This document shows positions 7,377-14,709 of a DNA stretch of 32,685 nucleotides, piece after piece; the stretch's first letter is position 1, and each line of letters opens with the position of its first letter. The stretch is from Thermodesulfobacteriota bacterium (lineage in GTDB: Bacteria > Desulfobacterota > Desulfuromonadia > Desulfuromonadales > Geopsychrobacteraceae), in assembly GCA_028282145.1 (NCBI GenBank), contig JANQIN010000010.1:1-32685 (forward strand), read 5' to 3'. The notes beneath the pieces were generated by a model. It ran no database searches. It was not told the DNA's origin and worked only from the letters and a program-made list of their open reading frames with translations. The position numbers were made by a program, and so were the translations under genes.

Positions 7377-7859
7377 TCAGCGTTCCAAAAGATGTTCAAT
7401 CAGAATCTGCATATTGGCCGCATCCATCACCCCACCATCACGCGCAACCTGACCTTCTTTATCGATGACAAGCAGTCGGGGGATCAAGTAGACGTTGTAG
7501 GCACCGAAGATATCGCCTTCGTCGGTCATGGCAATCGGTTTGACTTTGCCGGCATGCTTTTTCAGATATTTACGCACAACATTCGCTGACTCCTGGAAAA
7601 AGATCTCCACCACCGGAATCTCATGTGCACTCAGAAAGTCGCCGGCTTTCTGCAACTCCTGCATCTGTTCCTTACAGGTGGGGCACCAGGTGGTGGCCAG
7701 CTTGAGCACCACAATCTTGCCCTTCATACCGGAGAGGGAGACCTTTTCTCCGTCAATCGAAGTCCCTGAAAAGTCGGGTGCGGGATCACCCACATTGAGT
7801 GCCAATACGGGGCTCGCAACAACAAGCCAGGTCACGATAAGTACAAGAATACGGGACAT
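7377..7859 (-). CDS. TlpA/ResA-like periplasmic thioredoxin-fold protein
   Basis: A 160-residue protein with a signal peptide (about 1-20, ending SPVLA) and an AhpC/TSA-Redoxin (TlpA-like) fold. VGDPAPDFSG at 23-32 is the usual entry motif, WCPTC gives the redox-active CxxC pair at Cys59 and Cys62, and LIPRLLVIDKEG holds the cis-proline region. Such proteins reduce or exchange disulfides in the periplasm, often during c-type cytochrome maturation; this genome makes many multiheme proteins, but no ccm gene is next to it, so the partner is unknown. Ribosome site aggaga lies 6 nt before the ATG. The gene is monocistronic, with a 34-nt-arm terminator. Confidence 0.85.
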   Translation of the reverse strand: MSRILVLIVTWLVVASPVLALNVGDPAPDFSGTSIDGEKVSLSGMKGKIVVLKLATTWCPTCKEQMQELQKAGDFLSAHEIPVVEIFFQESANVVRKYLKKHAGKVKPIAMTDEGDIFGAYNVYLIPRLLVIDKEGQVARDGGVMDAANMQILIEHLLER

Positions 7860-8082
7860 GAAGATCTCCTGCGCAGGCCGCCGTAACGGGACAAGTGTGT
7901 CTTGGAGTTTAGAATCCGGGCCAGAATGGCCGATCCGTTTTACACAAATATATCCTTTTCAGTATAGCCAAAGAACACCCATTCGCACACCCCTTGGACC
8001 TATGTCATGGAATCTATGAGGTATTCTGGGAAAAAGGAGCTCTGTTTTATTGACGAGCTCCGCCTGAAAACGCCATAATACA

Positions 8083-9207
8083 TTGCACACAGGTGAACGG
8101 CTCTTGAGCCACACCGGGAGGGACGTTGCTTTGGAAGACCAACACCTGACATTGCCAGCAGGCTTGAAACCGTTCGGATACCCGGCCTTGTTTGATCAGC
8201 TTCGGGAGGGTTTTTTCTACACTCCGCTGGAAGAGAACAAGGACGCGTTCCGGTTTACCGCCCTGGCGGACGCCAACCGGGTTGGCCAGATATTCCAAGC
8301 GTACAGTCGTCTTCTTCCCGAGGAAGCCTTTTTCATTCTTGAATATTACACCTTGGATGTGGCGTCGATTGACTGGTCCCGACAGGAAACCTCCACCCCC
8401 TGCATTACCTACTCGCCCTATCTTCCGACCCCGGTCCTGATGGAGACCTTGCTTCCCGTACTCCCTCGCCTGATCCACGATGGGTTTGTCGGCTTTGGTA
8501 TCGCCAACAGTCGTGAGGGGATGGAATTGTTCTACAGCGAAGAAAAGGTCCTGACCTTTTTCTCCGGGAACCATCTGCAGATCTCCAACTTTCTGCAGCA
8601 ACAGGGGTTACCGTATTCCCCGGAGCTCAATCTTCCGACCGACTATGAACATGAGCATCTGTCGTTGTTGAATCTGAACAGACGCCATCTTCCAGAGGAA
8701 CTGACCAAACTGTCCCCGCGCGATCTGGATTACCGTCACTACTGCAACGAACTTGTCGAACAGCTGGACATGTACCAGGTCAATGAAGGCCCCAGCTTTT
8801 TCCTGACCAAAAAAGAACAGGATCAGATCGAAAATTACATCCGGAGCCAGAGCCATTTCTCCGAATTCTGGGAAGAGGAGTTCGGCAACCTCCTGCTGGA
8901 CTGGATTGACTTTGTGGAAGAATGCCACAGTAGTTTTGACGGAGACCTGTGGGAATACCGACAGGCTCTACGCCTCCGCGACCTGATTCAGGCTGTCGCA
9001 GCTGGTGTCCCCAACAACCTGAGTGATAAATTGCTCGAAATTGTTCGGGAGGCCGACAGTCGGTTTCGATCCCTGCTGATTGATTCTCACAAGCGGTTGG
9101 ATTCGAGTGGCGAAGGGCCGGATCGTTTCTGGCACCAGGGGATGATCCGAAACCCCGGATCCGTTTTACGGCGTGATCTGATTCGCCAGGGCTGGTACAA
9201 ACACTGA
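8083..9207 (+). CDS. unrecognised cytoplasmic protein upstream of mqnB
   Basis: The frame opens after a TGA at 8065 and has no early ATG. TTG at 8083 gives 374 residues; TTG at 8131 is better supported because gggaggg lies about 8 nt upstream, giving 358 residues from LEDQHLTLPAG. No signal peptide and no clear membrane segment. The protein is rich in F, Y, L, E and D, with blocks such as LPEEAFFILEYY and GFVGFGIANSREGMELFYSEEK in the N-terminal half and an acidic, helical C-terminal half. I recognise no family or catalytic motif. It lies 104 nt before mqnB on the same strand, so a shared transcript is possible, but a role in menaquinone synthesis is not shown. Confidence 0.7.
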   Translation: MHTGERLLSHTGRDVALEDQHLTLPAGLKPFGYPALFDQLREGFFYTPLEENKDAFRFTALADANRVGQIFQAYSRLLPEEAFFILEYYTLDVASIDWSRQETSTPCITYSPYLPTPVLMETLLPVLPRLIHDGFVGFGIANSREGMELFYSEEKVLTFFSGNHLQISNFLQQQGLPYSPELNLPTDYEHEHLSLLNLNRRHLPEELTKLSPRDLDYRHYCNELVEQLDMYQVNEGPSFFLTKKEQDQIENYIRSQSHFSEFWEEEFGNLLLDWIDFVEECHSSFDGDLWEYRQALRLRDLIQAVAAGVPNNLSDKLLEIVREADSRFRSLLIDSHKRLDSSGEGPDRFWHQGMIRNPGSVLRRDLIRQGWYKH

Positions 9208-9310
9208 GCCGGCACCGATCCGTTCACAACTGCCTTTTTCGGCGGTTCTGGAGTGCAGTGAAAGAAGAGGCCCGGACCCTTCCCCGGGGTTTCGGAAAAT
9301 GGAGGAAGCC

Positions 9311-10048
9311 ATGATCCTTCTTCTGGCCGCGGTCCCCACGGAAACGGACCGCATCCGGCAGGCAATTACCCATTATGAAGAGATCCAACGCCCTGCATTC
9401 ACCCTGCGCGCCGGTCGTATTGGAGACCAGCACCTGGGTTTGCTTCACACCGGGGTCGGCAAGGTCAATACGGCCATCACCCTGACAAGTTTTCTGGAGC
9501 GTGCGGATGTGTCCGCCGTTGTTCAGTTCGGTGTCGGTGGCGCCTATCCGAACACAGGGTTGAAGGTTGGAGATCTGGCTCTGGCCTCGGCAGAAATCTA
9601 CGGCGATGAGGGCAGCCTCAGCCCGGAAGGTTTCCTGGATCTTCAGGCACTGAGCCTGCCCAGCACCCTGATCGATGGTCGTCCTTTCTTCAATCGCTTC
9701 CCCCTGCGAGACCAATTGGTCAGCACGGCCCAGAGGCTCTTGGGAGACTGGGCGGACACCTGGGGAATTCACCTGAAAGCCGGCCCCTTTGTCACTGTCT
9801 CCTGCTGCTCCGGACTGACCGACAGAGCGGTTGATCTCAGCGAACGGACCGGCGGCATCTGTGAGAGTATGGAAGGGGCCGCTGCAGCCCAGATCTGCGC
9901 CCAGCACAGCATCCCTTTCCTGGAAATCCGCGGGATCTCCAACCTGACGCTTGATCGGGATTTTGACAGCTGGGATATTCCCACCGCAGCGGCACACGCT
10001 CAGGCAGCCCTGCTGCACCTTCTGGAATACTGGACCGAACTGGAGTGA
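9311..10048 (+). CDS. mqnB: futalosine hydrolase
   Basis: A 245-residue member of the nucleoside phosphorylase/MTAN fold. MqnB splits hypoxanthine from futalosine to give dehypoxanthine futalosine in the futalosine route to menaquinone. Seen here: the N-terminal strand MILLLAAVPTE with its acidic residue, the VGGAYPNTGLKVGDL segment with DLALASAEIYGDEG typical of futalosine hydrolases, and ESMEGAAAAQI near the C-terminus with the substrate-binding Met-Glu pair. I start it at ATG 9311 because ggagga lies 4 nt upstream; the ATG at 9299 is part of that ribosome-site region. mqnD follows after 3 nt, which confirms the pathway. Some organisms use adenosylated futalosine instead; the exact substrate is not readable. 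Confidence 0.9.
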   Translation: MILLLAAVPTETDRIRQAITHYEEIQRPAFTLRAGRIGDQHLGLLHTGVGKVNTAITLTSFLERADVSAVVQFGVGGAYPNTGLKVGDLALASAEIYGDEGSLSPEGFLDLQALSLPSTLIDGRPFFNRFPLRDQLVSTAQRLLGDWADTWGIHLKAGPFVTVSCCSGLTDRAVDLSERTGGICESMEGAAAAQICAQHSIPFLEIRGISNLTLDRDFDSWDIPTAAAHAQAALLHLLEYWTELE

Positions 10049-10051
10049 TAA

Positions 10052-10885
10052 ATGAACAACCTGTCTTTGGGCTATTCTCCCTGCCCAAACGATACCTTTA
10101 TCTTCTACGCACTGATCCACGGGCGGCTTCCGGGCTGCCCGTTTTCCTTTGAGGAACGCCTGGAAGATGTGGAAACTCTCAATCGACTGGCCGCTGAGGC
10201 GGTCCTTGACCTGAGTAAGGTCAGCTACCACGCTCTGGGGCACCTGCGCCAGGACTATGCCCTGCTGCACAGCGGCGGTGCTCTGGGAAGGGGCTGTGGC
10301 CCGCTGGTAGTCGCAAAAAATGCCTGTGCTCTGAAGGACCTGAAAGGGAAGACCATCGCCATCCCCGGCCAACGGACAACGGCCAACCTGCTGCTGCAAC
10401 TCTATGATGAGGGGTTGGACCGGATTGAAATTATGCCGTTCCATACCATTATGTCGGCAGTGGCCCAGGAGCGGGTCGCCGCCGGGGTGATTATCCACGA
10501 ATCCCGTTTCACGTACCCACAGCACGGCTTGGAGCTGGTTCAGGATCTGGGCCAGTGGTGGGAAGAGACAACCGGGCACCCCATTCCTCTCGGCGGAATC
10601 CTCGCCAAACGGTCTCTGGGAGAAGAAACAATCAGACAGATCGACCGGCTGCTGCAGCAATCGGTGGACTACGCCTTCGTCCATCCGCAAGAGCCCCGCG
10701 GTTACATCAAGCAGCACTCGCAGGAGTTGACGGACGAGGTGATCGAAAGCCACATCCAGCTCTACGTCAACGACTTCTCCCGGCATCTCGGCGAGGAAGG
10801 CCGCGCCGCCGTCGAATACCTGCTGCAACGGGCCGAAGACCGTGGCTTGATCCCGCCCTCCGACCTACCGTTGTTTTTAAGCTGA
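10052..10885 (+). CDS. mqnD: 1,4-dihydroxy-6-naphthoate synthase
   Basis: A 277-residue protein of the MqnA/MqnD family, with the periplasmic-binding-protein-like fold. It turns cyclic dehypoxanthine futalosine into 1,4-dihydroxy-6-naphthoate, a menaquinone precursor. The N-terminal GYSPCPNDTFIFYALIHG (residues 7-24) is the family signature. DLSKVSYHALGHL and LGRGCGPLVVAK follow in the expected order, and the length is normal. It begins 3 nt after mqnB with ggag 6 nt upstream of the ATG, so the two are translationally close. The operon ends at a strong terminator 30 nt downstream. The other mqn genes are not in this window. Confidence 0.92.
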   Translation: MNNLSLGYSPCPNDTFIFYALIHGRLPGCPFSFEERLEDVETLNRLAAEAVLDLSKVSYHALGHLRQDYALLHSGGALGRGCGPLVVAKNACALKDLKGKTIAIPGQRTTANLLLQLYDEGLDRIEIMPFHTIMSAVAQERVAAGVIIHESRFTYPQHGLELVQDLGQWWEETTGHPIPLGGILAKRSLGEETIRQIDRLLQQSVDYAFVHPQEPRGYIKQHSQELTDEVIESHIQLYVNDFSRHLGEEGRAAVEYLLQRAEDRGLIPPSDLPLFLS

Positions 10886-10915
10886 ATTTGCAGTTTTGCT
10901 TTTTCAGAAATAAAT

Positions 10916-10949
10916 AAGGGGCAGATTCTTTTCAGAATCTGCCCCTTTT
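10916..10949 (+). terminator. rho-independent terminator of the mqn genes (probably bidirectional)
   Basis: A perfect 14-bp stem (aaggggcagattct/agaatctgcccctt) with a 4-nt loop, then a short T run. On the minus strand it is followed by TTATTTATTT, so it could also stop serA read-through. Confidence 0.9.
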
Positions 10950-10969
10950 CCATGATCTGCTTTAGCTTC

Positions 10970-11109
10970 AGGACGCCAGAAAAGCGTCAGCGAGGCGGCG
11001 GATGCAAGGCGGAAAGGGTTGAGAAAGCGCAGTTCACTAAACAGTGAATGAGCATTTTGAAACCCTTTTCAACACCGCAGACGCAACGCAGCTAGCTTTT
11101 ATGCGTCCT
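10970..11109. repeat. 140-nt imperfect palindrome (dispersed-repeat-like element 1)
   Basis: Arms begin aggacgc (10970) and end gcgtcct (11109). The two halves are imperfect inverted copies over about 65 nt each, folding around a perfect central hairpin ttcact-aaac-agtgaa (11034-11049). It lies between the convergent mqnD and serA genes, just past the serA stop. A second element of nearly the same length and layout lies at 20915-21056. No reading frame is evident, so it looks like a dispersed non-coding palindromic repeat. Confidence 0.7.
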
Positions 11110-11114
11110 GCCCA

Positions 11115-12710
11115 TCAGGCTTTTTTGAGATGTACTGCCTTTGCGAAACGCGCTTCCACCGCCTCGCCGATCTGGGCAACGATCTCATCACTCGCCGGAC
11201 TGTCCACCGACAGAACCACCATGGCCTCACCTTCTTTTTCGCGGCGCCCCAGGTTCATGTTGCCGATATTGACGTTGGCTTCACCCAGAATGGTGCCGAT
11301 CTTGCCCAGAGCCCCCGGTTTATCCGGGTAGTTGAGCACAATCATATGTTCCTCGGGAACAAAATCGGTCATGAAGTCGCGCATCATAACGATCTTGGGA
11401 ATACCGTCCCACAGAGTGCCGGCGATGGTCCGTTTGCCGACGGGAGTCTCCATGATCACGGTGATCATGTTGGAGAACGAACCGGGTTCGGCATTACGAA
11501 TTTCCTCGACTTCAATCCCCATGTTGCGAGCCAAAACACGTGCATTGACCAGGTTGGCGTCCTGCTCGGTCTGCTTGTCGAGAATGGCGGCCAGACCGGT
11601 GACGGTCAGGGGGGCACAGTCGTAACGAGCCACCTCACCGTGGAAATCAAAAGTCAGCTTATTGGGATTGGCCGGCGCCAGCTCGCTGATAAATTCGCCC
11701 ATTTTCTCCATCAGGCCCATAAAGGGGCGCATATGCTCGAGCAAATCGGGGTCGAATTTAGGAATATTGACCGCGGTGGACAGCGGCTGACCGTCCATGT
11801 ACTTGATAATCTCTTTACCCACATCAATCGCCACATTCTTCTGGGCTTCGTGGGTGTTGGCCCCCAGGTGCGGAGTCACGATCATCTTGGGGTGCTTGAT
11901 CATGTCCCAGATCACGTCACTTTTGGGCGGCTCCTCACTGAAAACATCGAAGGCACTGCAGGTGATCTTACCGCTGTTAAGAGCATCGAGCATCGCCTGT
12001 TCGTTGATGATCCCGCCGCGAGCCACGTTGATAATGATGACACCGTCCTTCATCTTGTCGAAGTGCTCAGCCATCAGCATATCGCGCGTTTCGTCGTTCA
12101 AAGGACAGTGCAGGGTGATGATGTCGGAGTAGCGGCAGATATCCTCCAGGGAAACCAGCTTGACACCGTGATCTTCGGCCCGCTTTTCGCTGATGTAAGG
12201 ATCACAGGCAATAACGTCCATTTCAAACGCTTTGGCCCGAAGAGCCACGCGGCCACCGACCTTACCCAGGCCGATCACTCCCAGGGTTTTGTGTTTCATC
12301 TCCAAGCCGGTAAACGGAGCCCGGTTCCAGGCGCCGCCCTTGAGGTCGTCGTTGGCCACCGGTACGTTGCGAAGAACCGACAGCATCACCGCCAAGGTAT
12401 GTTCGGCGGCACTGTTGACGTTGCCGAAGGGGGCATTGACGACGATGATGCCATACTCACTGCAGGCGTCCACGTCGACATTGTCGATGCCGACACCCGC
12501 GCGGGCAACCATCTTCAGGTTCTTTGCATGCTCAACCAGCGCACGATCCACCGGGGTGCCGCTCCGGGTAATGACAACCTCATAGTCGCCGATGACCTGA
12601 TGCAGCTCTTTCTTCGGCAACTTCAGCTTGATATCCAGCTCAATCCGGGGGTCTGCCTGCAGAGGGGCCAGACCTTCGGGGGAAATTTCGTCGGTAACCA
12701 AAACCTTCAT
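11115..12710 (-). CDS. serA: D-3-phosphoglycerate dehydrogenase, long form
   Basis: A 531-residue protein that oxidises 3-phosphoglycerate to 3-phosphohydroxypyruvate with NAD, the first step of serine synthesis. Domains in order: substrate/nucleotide domain with the Rossmann motif VIGLGKVGG (145-153), NVARGGIINE with the catalytic arginine, TPHLGANTHEA with the catalytic histidine, an intervening (ASB) domain of about 130 residues, and a C-terminal ACT domain (about 455-531, starting MIVLNYPDKPGALGKIG). This is the long type found in Bacillus and Mycobacterium rather than the short E. coli form. The start at 12710 has agga(g) 6-8 nt upstream. It has its own strong promoter at 12837-12864, and a long hairpin sits in the leader. 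Confidence 0.95.
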   Translation of the reverse strand: MKVLVTDEISPEGLAPLQADPRIELDIKLKLPKKELHQVIGDYEVVITRSGTPVDRALVEHAKNLKMVARAGVGIDNVDVDACSEYGIIVVNAPFGNVNSAAEHTLAVMLSVLRNVPVANDDLKGGAWNRAPFTGLEMKHKTLGVIGLGKVGGRVALRAKAFEMDVIACDPYISEKRAEDHGVKLVSLEDICRYSDIITLHCPLNDETRDMLMAEHFDKMKDGVIIINVARGGIINEQAMLDALNSGKITCSAFDVFSEEPPKSDVIWDMIKHPKMIVTPHLGANTHEAQKNVAIDVGKEIIKYMDGQPLSTAVNIPKFDPDLLEHMRPFMGLMEKMGEFISELAPANPNKLTFDFHGEVARYDCAPLTVTGLAAILDKQTEQDANLVNARVLARNMGIEVEEIRNAEPGSFSNMITVIMETPVGKRTIAGTLWDGIPKIVMMRDFMTDFVPEEHMIVLNYPDKPGALGKIGTILGEANVNIGNMNLGRREKEGEAMVVLSVDSPASDEIVAQIGEAVEARFAKAVHLKKA

Positions 12711-12787
12711 GGGTTCTCCTCGATACGACACGAATCAACCGTGCCTGAGATCTATGTATTCAATATGTAAGGGGAATAAACGACAAT

Positions 12788-12828
12788 GGCCGCCCCCGGA
12801 AGAGGCTCCTCTCCCAAGGGCGGCAGAG
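12788..12828 (-). other. leader hairpin upstream of serA
   Basis: gccgccc (12789-12795) pairs with gggcggc (12818-12824), with an inner agag/ctct stem. On the minus strand it would lie at the very start of the serA transcript. No T run follows it, so it is not an ordinary terminator; it may stabilise or regulate the message. Confidence 0.4.
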
Positions 12829-12836
12829 CCGCAGAT

Positions 12837-12864
12837 ATTATCTCCTGCAACGACCTTCTGTCAA
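12837..12864 (-). promoter_or_regulatory. sigma-70 promoter of serA
   Basis: On the minus strand TTGACA (12859-12864), a 16-nt spacer and GATAAT (12837-12842), about 127 nt upstream of the serA start codon. Eleven of twelve consensus positions match. Confidence 0.7.
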
Positions 12865-12937
12865 TGCCTTAACAGCAAAGGAACGGATTTGACGATGCCG
12901 GGTCCTGACGACGCCCTGTATACGGAAGGCGCCGGAC

Positions 12938-13219
12938 TTATTTAATCACTTTCAGGGTCGGTTTTTCTGATCCTTTCGGAGCCTCTTCTTCCGTTTTCTC
13001 TACCTCTGCAGTAGCCTCCGTAACGCTTTCGGGCTCCCCGACTGTCGGAAGGGTGCCATCGGCCACCATCCGGGAAACAGCATCCGCAATGGTCAGGCAC
13101 TGTTTCATACAGACTTTGCGTACAGGGCAGGAAGAACAGTCCGCTTCACCTCCCGCCATTCGAAGGGCATGGATGACCAACTCAACACTTTCCACCTGAC
13201 TGAGCGGAATCAGAAACAT
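12938..13219 (-). CDS. 93-residue protein with a four-cysteine motif
   Basis: The N-terminal 45 residues carry C-x2-C-x5-C-x3-C (Cys28, 31, 37, 41; CSSCPVRKVCMKQC), a spacing suited to an iron-sulfur cluster or zinc. The second half is a low-complexity acidic tail (TEATAEVEKTEEEAPKGSEK) ending LKVIK. Start supported by ggaggga 3-4 nt before the ATG. It begins 9 nt after the stop of the DAHP synthase gene, so the two are surely cotranscribed. I do not recognise the family. A sensor or accessory role linked to aromatic amino-acid synthesis is only a guess from position. Confidence 0.75.
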   Translation of the reverse strand: MFLIPLSQVESVELVIHALRMAGGEADCSSCPVRKVCMKQCLTIADAVSRMVADGTLPTVGEPESVTEATAEVEKTEEEAPKGSEKPTLKVIK

Positions 13220-13228
13220 TCTTCCCTC

Positions 13229-14248
13229 CTACAGGGTCCGTTCGGCCACGTCGGCATAACGACGCAGTTTGGCCATCATGTTGGCAAAGTCTTGCGGATT
13301 GAGCGACTGCGCCCCATCGCAGTGGGCCTCTTCCGGGCAGGGATGGACTTCGACAATGAGTCCGTCAGCGCCTGCAGCCATCGAAGCGTAACACATGGAA
13401 GGCACATAAGCCGAATGGCCAGTACTGTGGGACGGGTCGATCACCACCGGCAGATGGGTCGCCTGACGCAACACGGGCACCGCCGAAATATCCAGCGTGT
13501 TACGGGTCGCCGTCTCGAAAGTTCGGATTCCGCGCTCGCAGAGAACCACTTTGCGGTTTCCTCCGGAGAGGATATATTCGGCACTCATCAAAAATTCCTG
13601 AATCGTCGAAGCCATTCCACGTTTGAGAAGGATCGGCTTATCCAATTGACCCAACATCCTCAGCAGGGGAAAGTTCTGGGTATTCCGTGCTCCCACCTGC
13701 AGAACATCGGCATATTTGTAGACCAGATCCACATCCCGCGGGTTCACCACCTCGGTCACAATCGGCAGTCCGGTCGCCTGACGGGCGGCATCAAGCAGTT
13801 TGAGACCATCCTCTTCCATCCCTTGGAAAGAGTAAGGGCTGGTCCGCGGCTTGAACGCTCCACCACGTAGCACGGTTGCTCCGGCCGCTTTGACCTTCTG
13901 CGCTGCCTCAACAATCTGCGGTTCGCTTTCTACCGAACAGGGCCCGGCCATCACCACAAAATTGTCGCCGCCGATAGCCACACCGGGAGCCAGCTCGAAG
14001 CTGCTCGGTTCCGGCTGCATTTCCAGGCTCGCCAGCTTGTACGGTTTCTGGATCGGCACAACCGAGTCGACACCCGGCAGGATCTCCAGTGTCTGCAGTA
14101 CGTCCTTGTTTTTTTCGTCACCGACGGCACCGACCACATCGCGGGTGGCGCCATGAATGACATGAGGCTTGTATCCCAGTTCTTTAATCCGGTTCTTGAC
14201 GTCGTCCAGAGCAGCCTTACCCGCTCCTTGCTTCATGACAATAATCAT
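13229..14248 (-). CDS. aroF: 3-deoxy-7-phosphoheptulonate (DAHP) synthase, type I-beta
   Basis: A 339-residue enzyme that condenses phosphoenolpyruvate and erythrose 4-phosphate, the first step of the shikimate pathway. Residues 1-70 ([10 protein letters not shown]...) form the ferredoxin-like regulatory domain known from the Thermotoga enzyme. The TIM barrel follows, with AGPCSVES (101-108), [17 protein letters not shown], the metal/substrate motif DPSHSTGH and [14 protein letters not shown]. The start at 14248 is chosen for its gaggga ribosome site and because it matches the family N-terminus; the frame upstream to 14386 is leader sequence. Feedback inhibition by Tyr or Phe is usual for this architecture but not provable here. 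Confidence 0.93.
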   Translation of the reverse strand: MIIVMKQGAGKAALDDVKNRIKELGYKPHVIHGATRDVVGAVGDEKNKDVLQTLEILPGVDSVVPIQKPYKLASLEMQPEPSSFELAPGVAIGGDNFVVMAGPCSVESEPQIVEAAQKVKAAGATVLRGGAFKPRTSPYSFQGMEEDGLKLLDAARQATGLPIVTEVVNPRDVDLVYKYADVLQVGARNTQNFPLLRMLGQLDKPILLKRGMASTIQEFLMSAEYILSGGNRKVVLCERGIRTFETATRNTLDISAVPVLRQATHLPVVIDPSHSTGHSAYVPSMCYASMAAGADGLIVEVHPCPEEAHCDGAQSLNPQDFANMMAKLRRYADVAERTL

Positions 14249-14709
14249 CTTTCCCTCCGAGGGTCGCTGTCTGTTGATGTTGTTAGAATACTTTGACCTG
14301 CATTTGTGAATAAATGGCGAACAAAGAGTGCAAATGCTTGGATTGAATAAGTGTGTCAAAAATCTTAGATGCACCCAAAGGTTCATCGGCGATTTTTGAA
14401 GCGCTTAGGCAATTCAATGATTTGTGCTATTTGCCGTCAAGTATCCATAAATTCAGGTCCGAGACAGAAAAGCCGTCTGGTTCCACCGACGGCTTTCTTG
14501 CGACCCTAAAAAAAGAAAACCATGGAAGAACCTTAATTGCCGTTCTGTCCATGGTTTCGATGCTGTAGTGCGCTATCTCTTGCTACAGAGCTTCCCCCGG
14601 GACCAACGGCTGATAAAAGCCGAAGAACCAAAAATAATAAAAGGAAAAGAAGCTCTGAACGTTGATCATGATCCTACACTCTCCGAAAAAAGTTGCAAGT
14701 GAGGGCAAT
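14249..14709. other. 461-nt gap between otsA and the DAHP synthase gene
   Basis: No gene recognised. It contains several stems: aaagccgtc/gacggcttt (14469-14496), aaaccatgg/ccatggttt (14517-14557) and ctgtag/ctacag (14563-14588). On the minus strand this is the otsA 3' end and the leader of the DAHP synthase gene. A leader frame continuous with the DAHP synthase (14249-14386) has no recognisable run of aromatic codons, so I do not call attenuation. Confidence 0.4.
14469..14496 (-). terminator. candidate terminator after otsA
   Basis: A 9-bp stem aaagccgtc/gacggcttt with a 10-nt loop, followed on the minus strand by TTTTCTGTCT. It is over 200 nt past the otsA stop, so the assignment is tentative. 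Confidence 0.5.

Noticed and set aside
8007-8078. 23-residue plus-strand frame just before the unrecognised protein, possible leader peptide
   Set aside because: No good ribosome site and no informative codon run; the hairpin inside it has its T run only on the minus strand.
8047-8601. 184-residue minus-strand frame with a terminator-like hairpin at its end (8036-8061)
   Set aside because: It is a shadow of the plus-strand gene: basic, low-complexity composition, no ribosome site and no recognisable domain.
9224-10828. 534-residue minus-strand frame opposite mqnB and mqnD
   Set aside because: Shadow frame; the plus strand encodes two recognised menaquinone enzymes over the same bases.
11130-12770. 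546-residue plus-strand frame opposite serA
   Set aside because: Histidine- and asparagine-rich shadow of serA with no family features.
14249-14386. Leader-peptide attenuator in front of DAHP synthase
   Set aside because: The upstream frame lacks a run of Trp, Phe or Tyr codons, and no alternative terminator stem with a T run is near the start codon.
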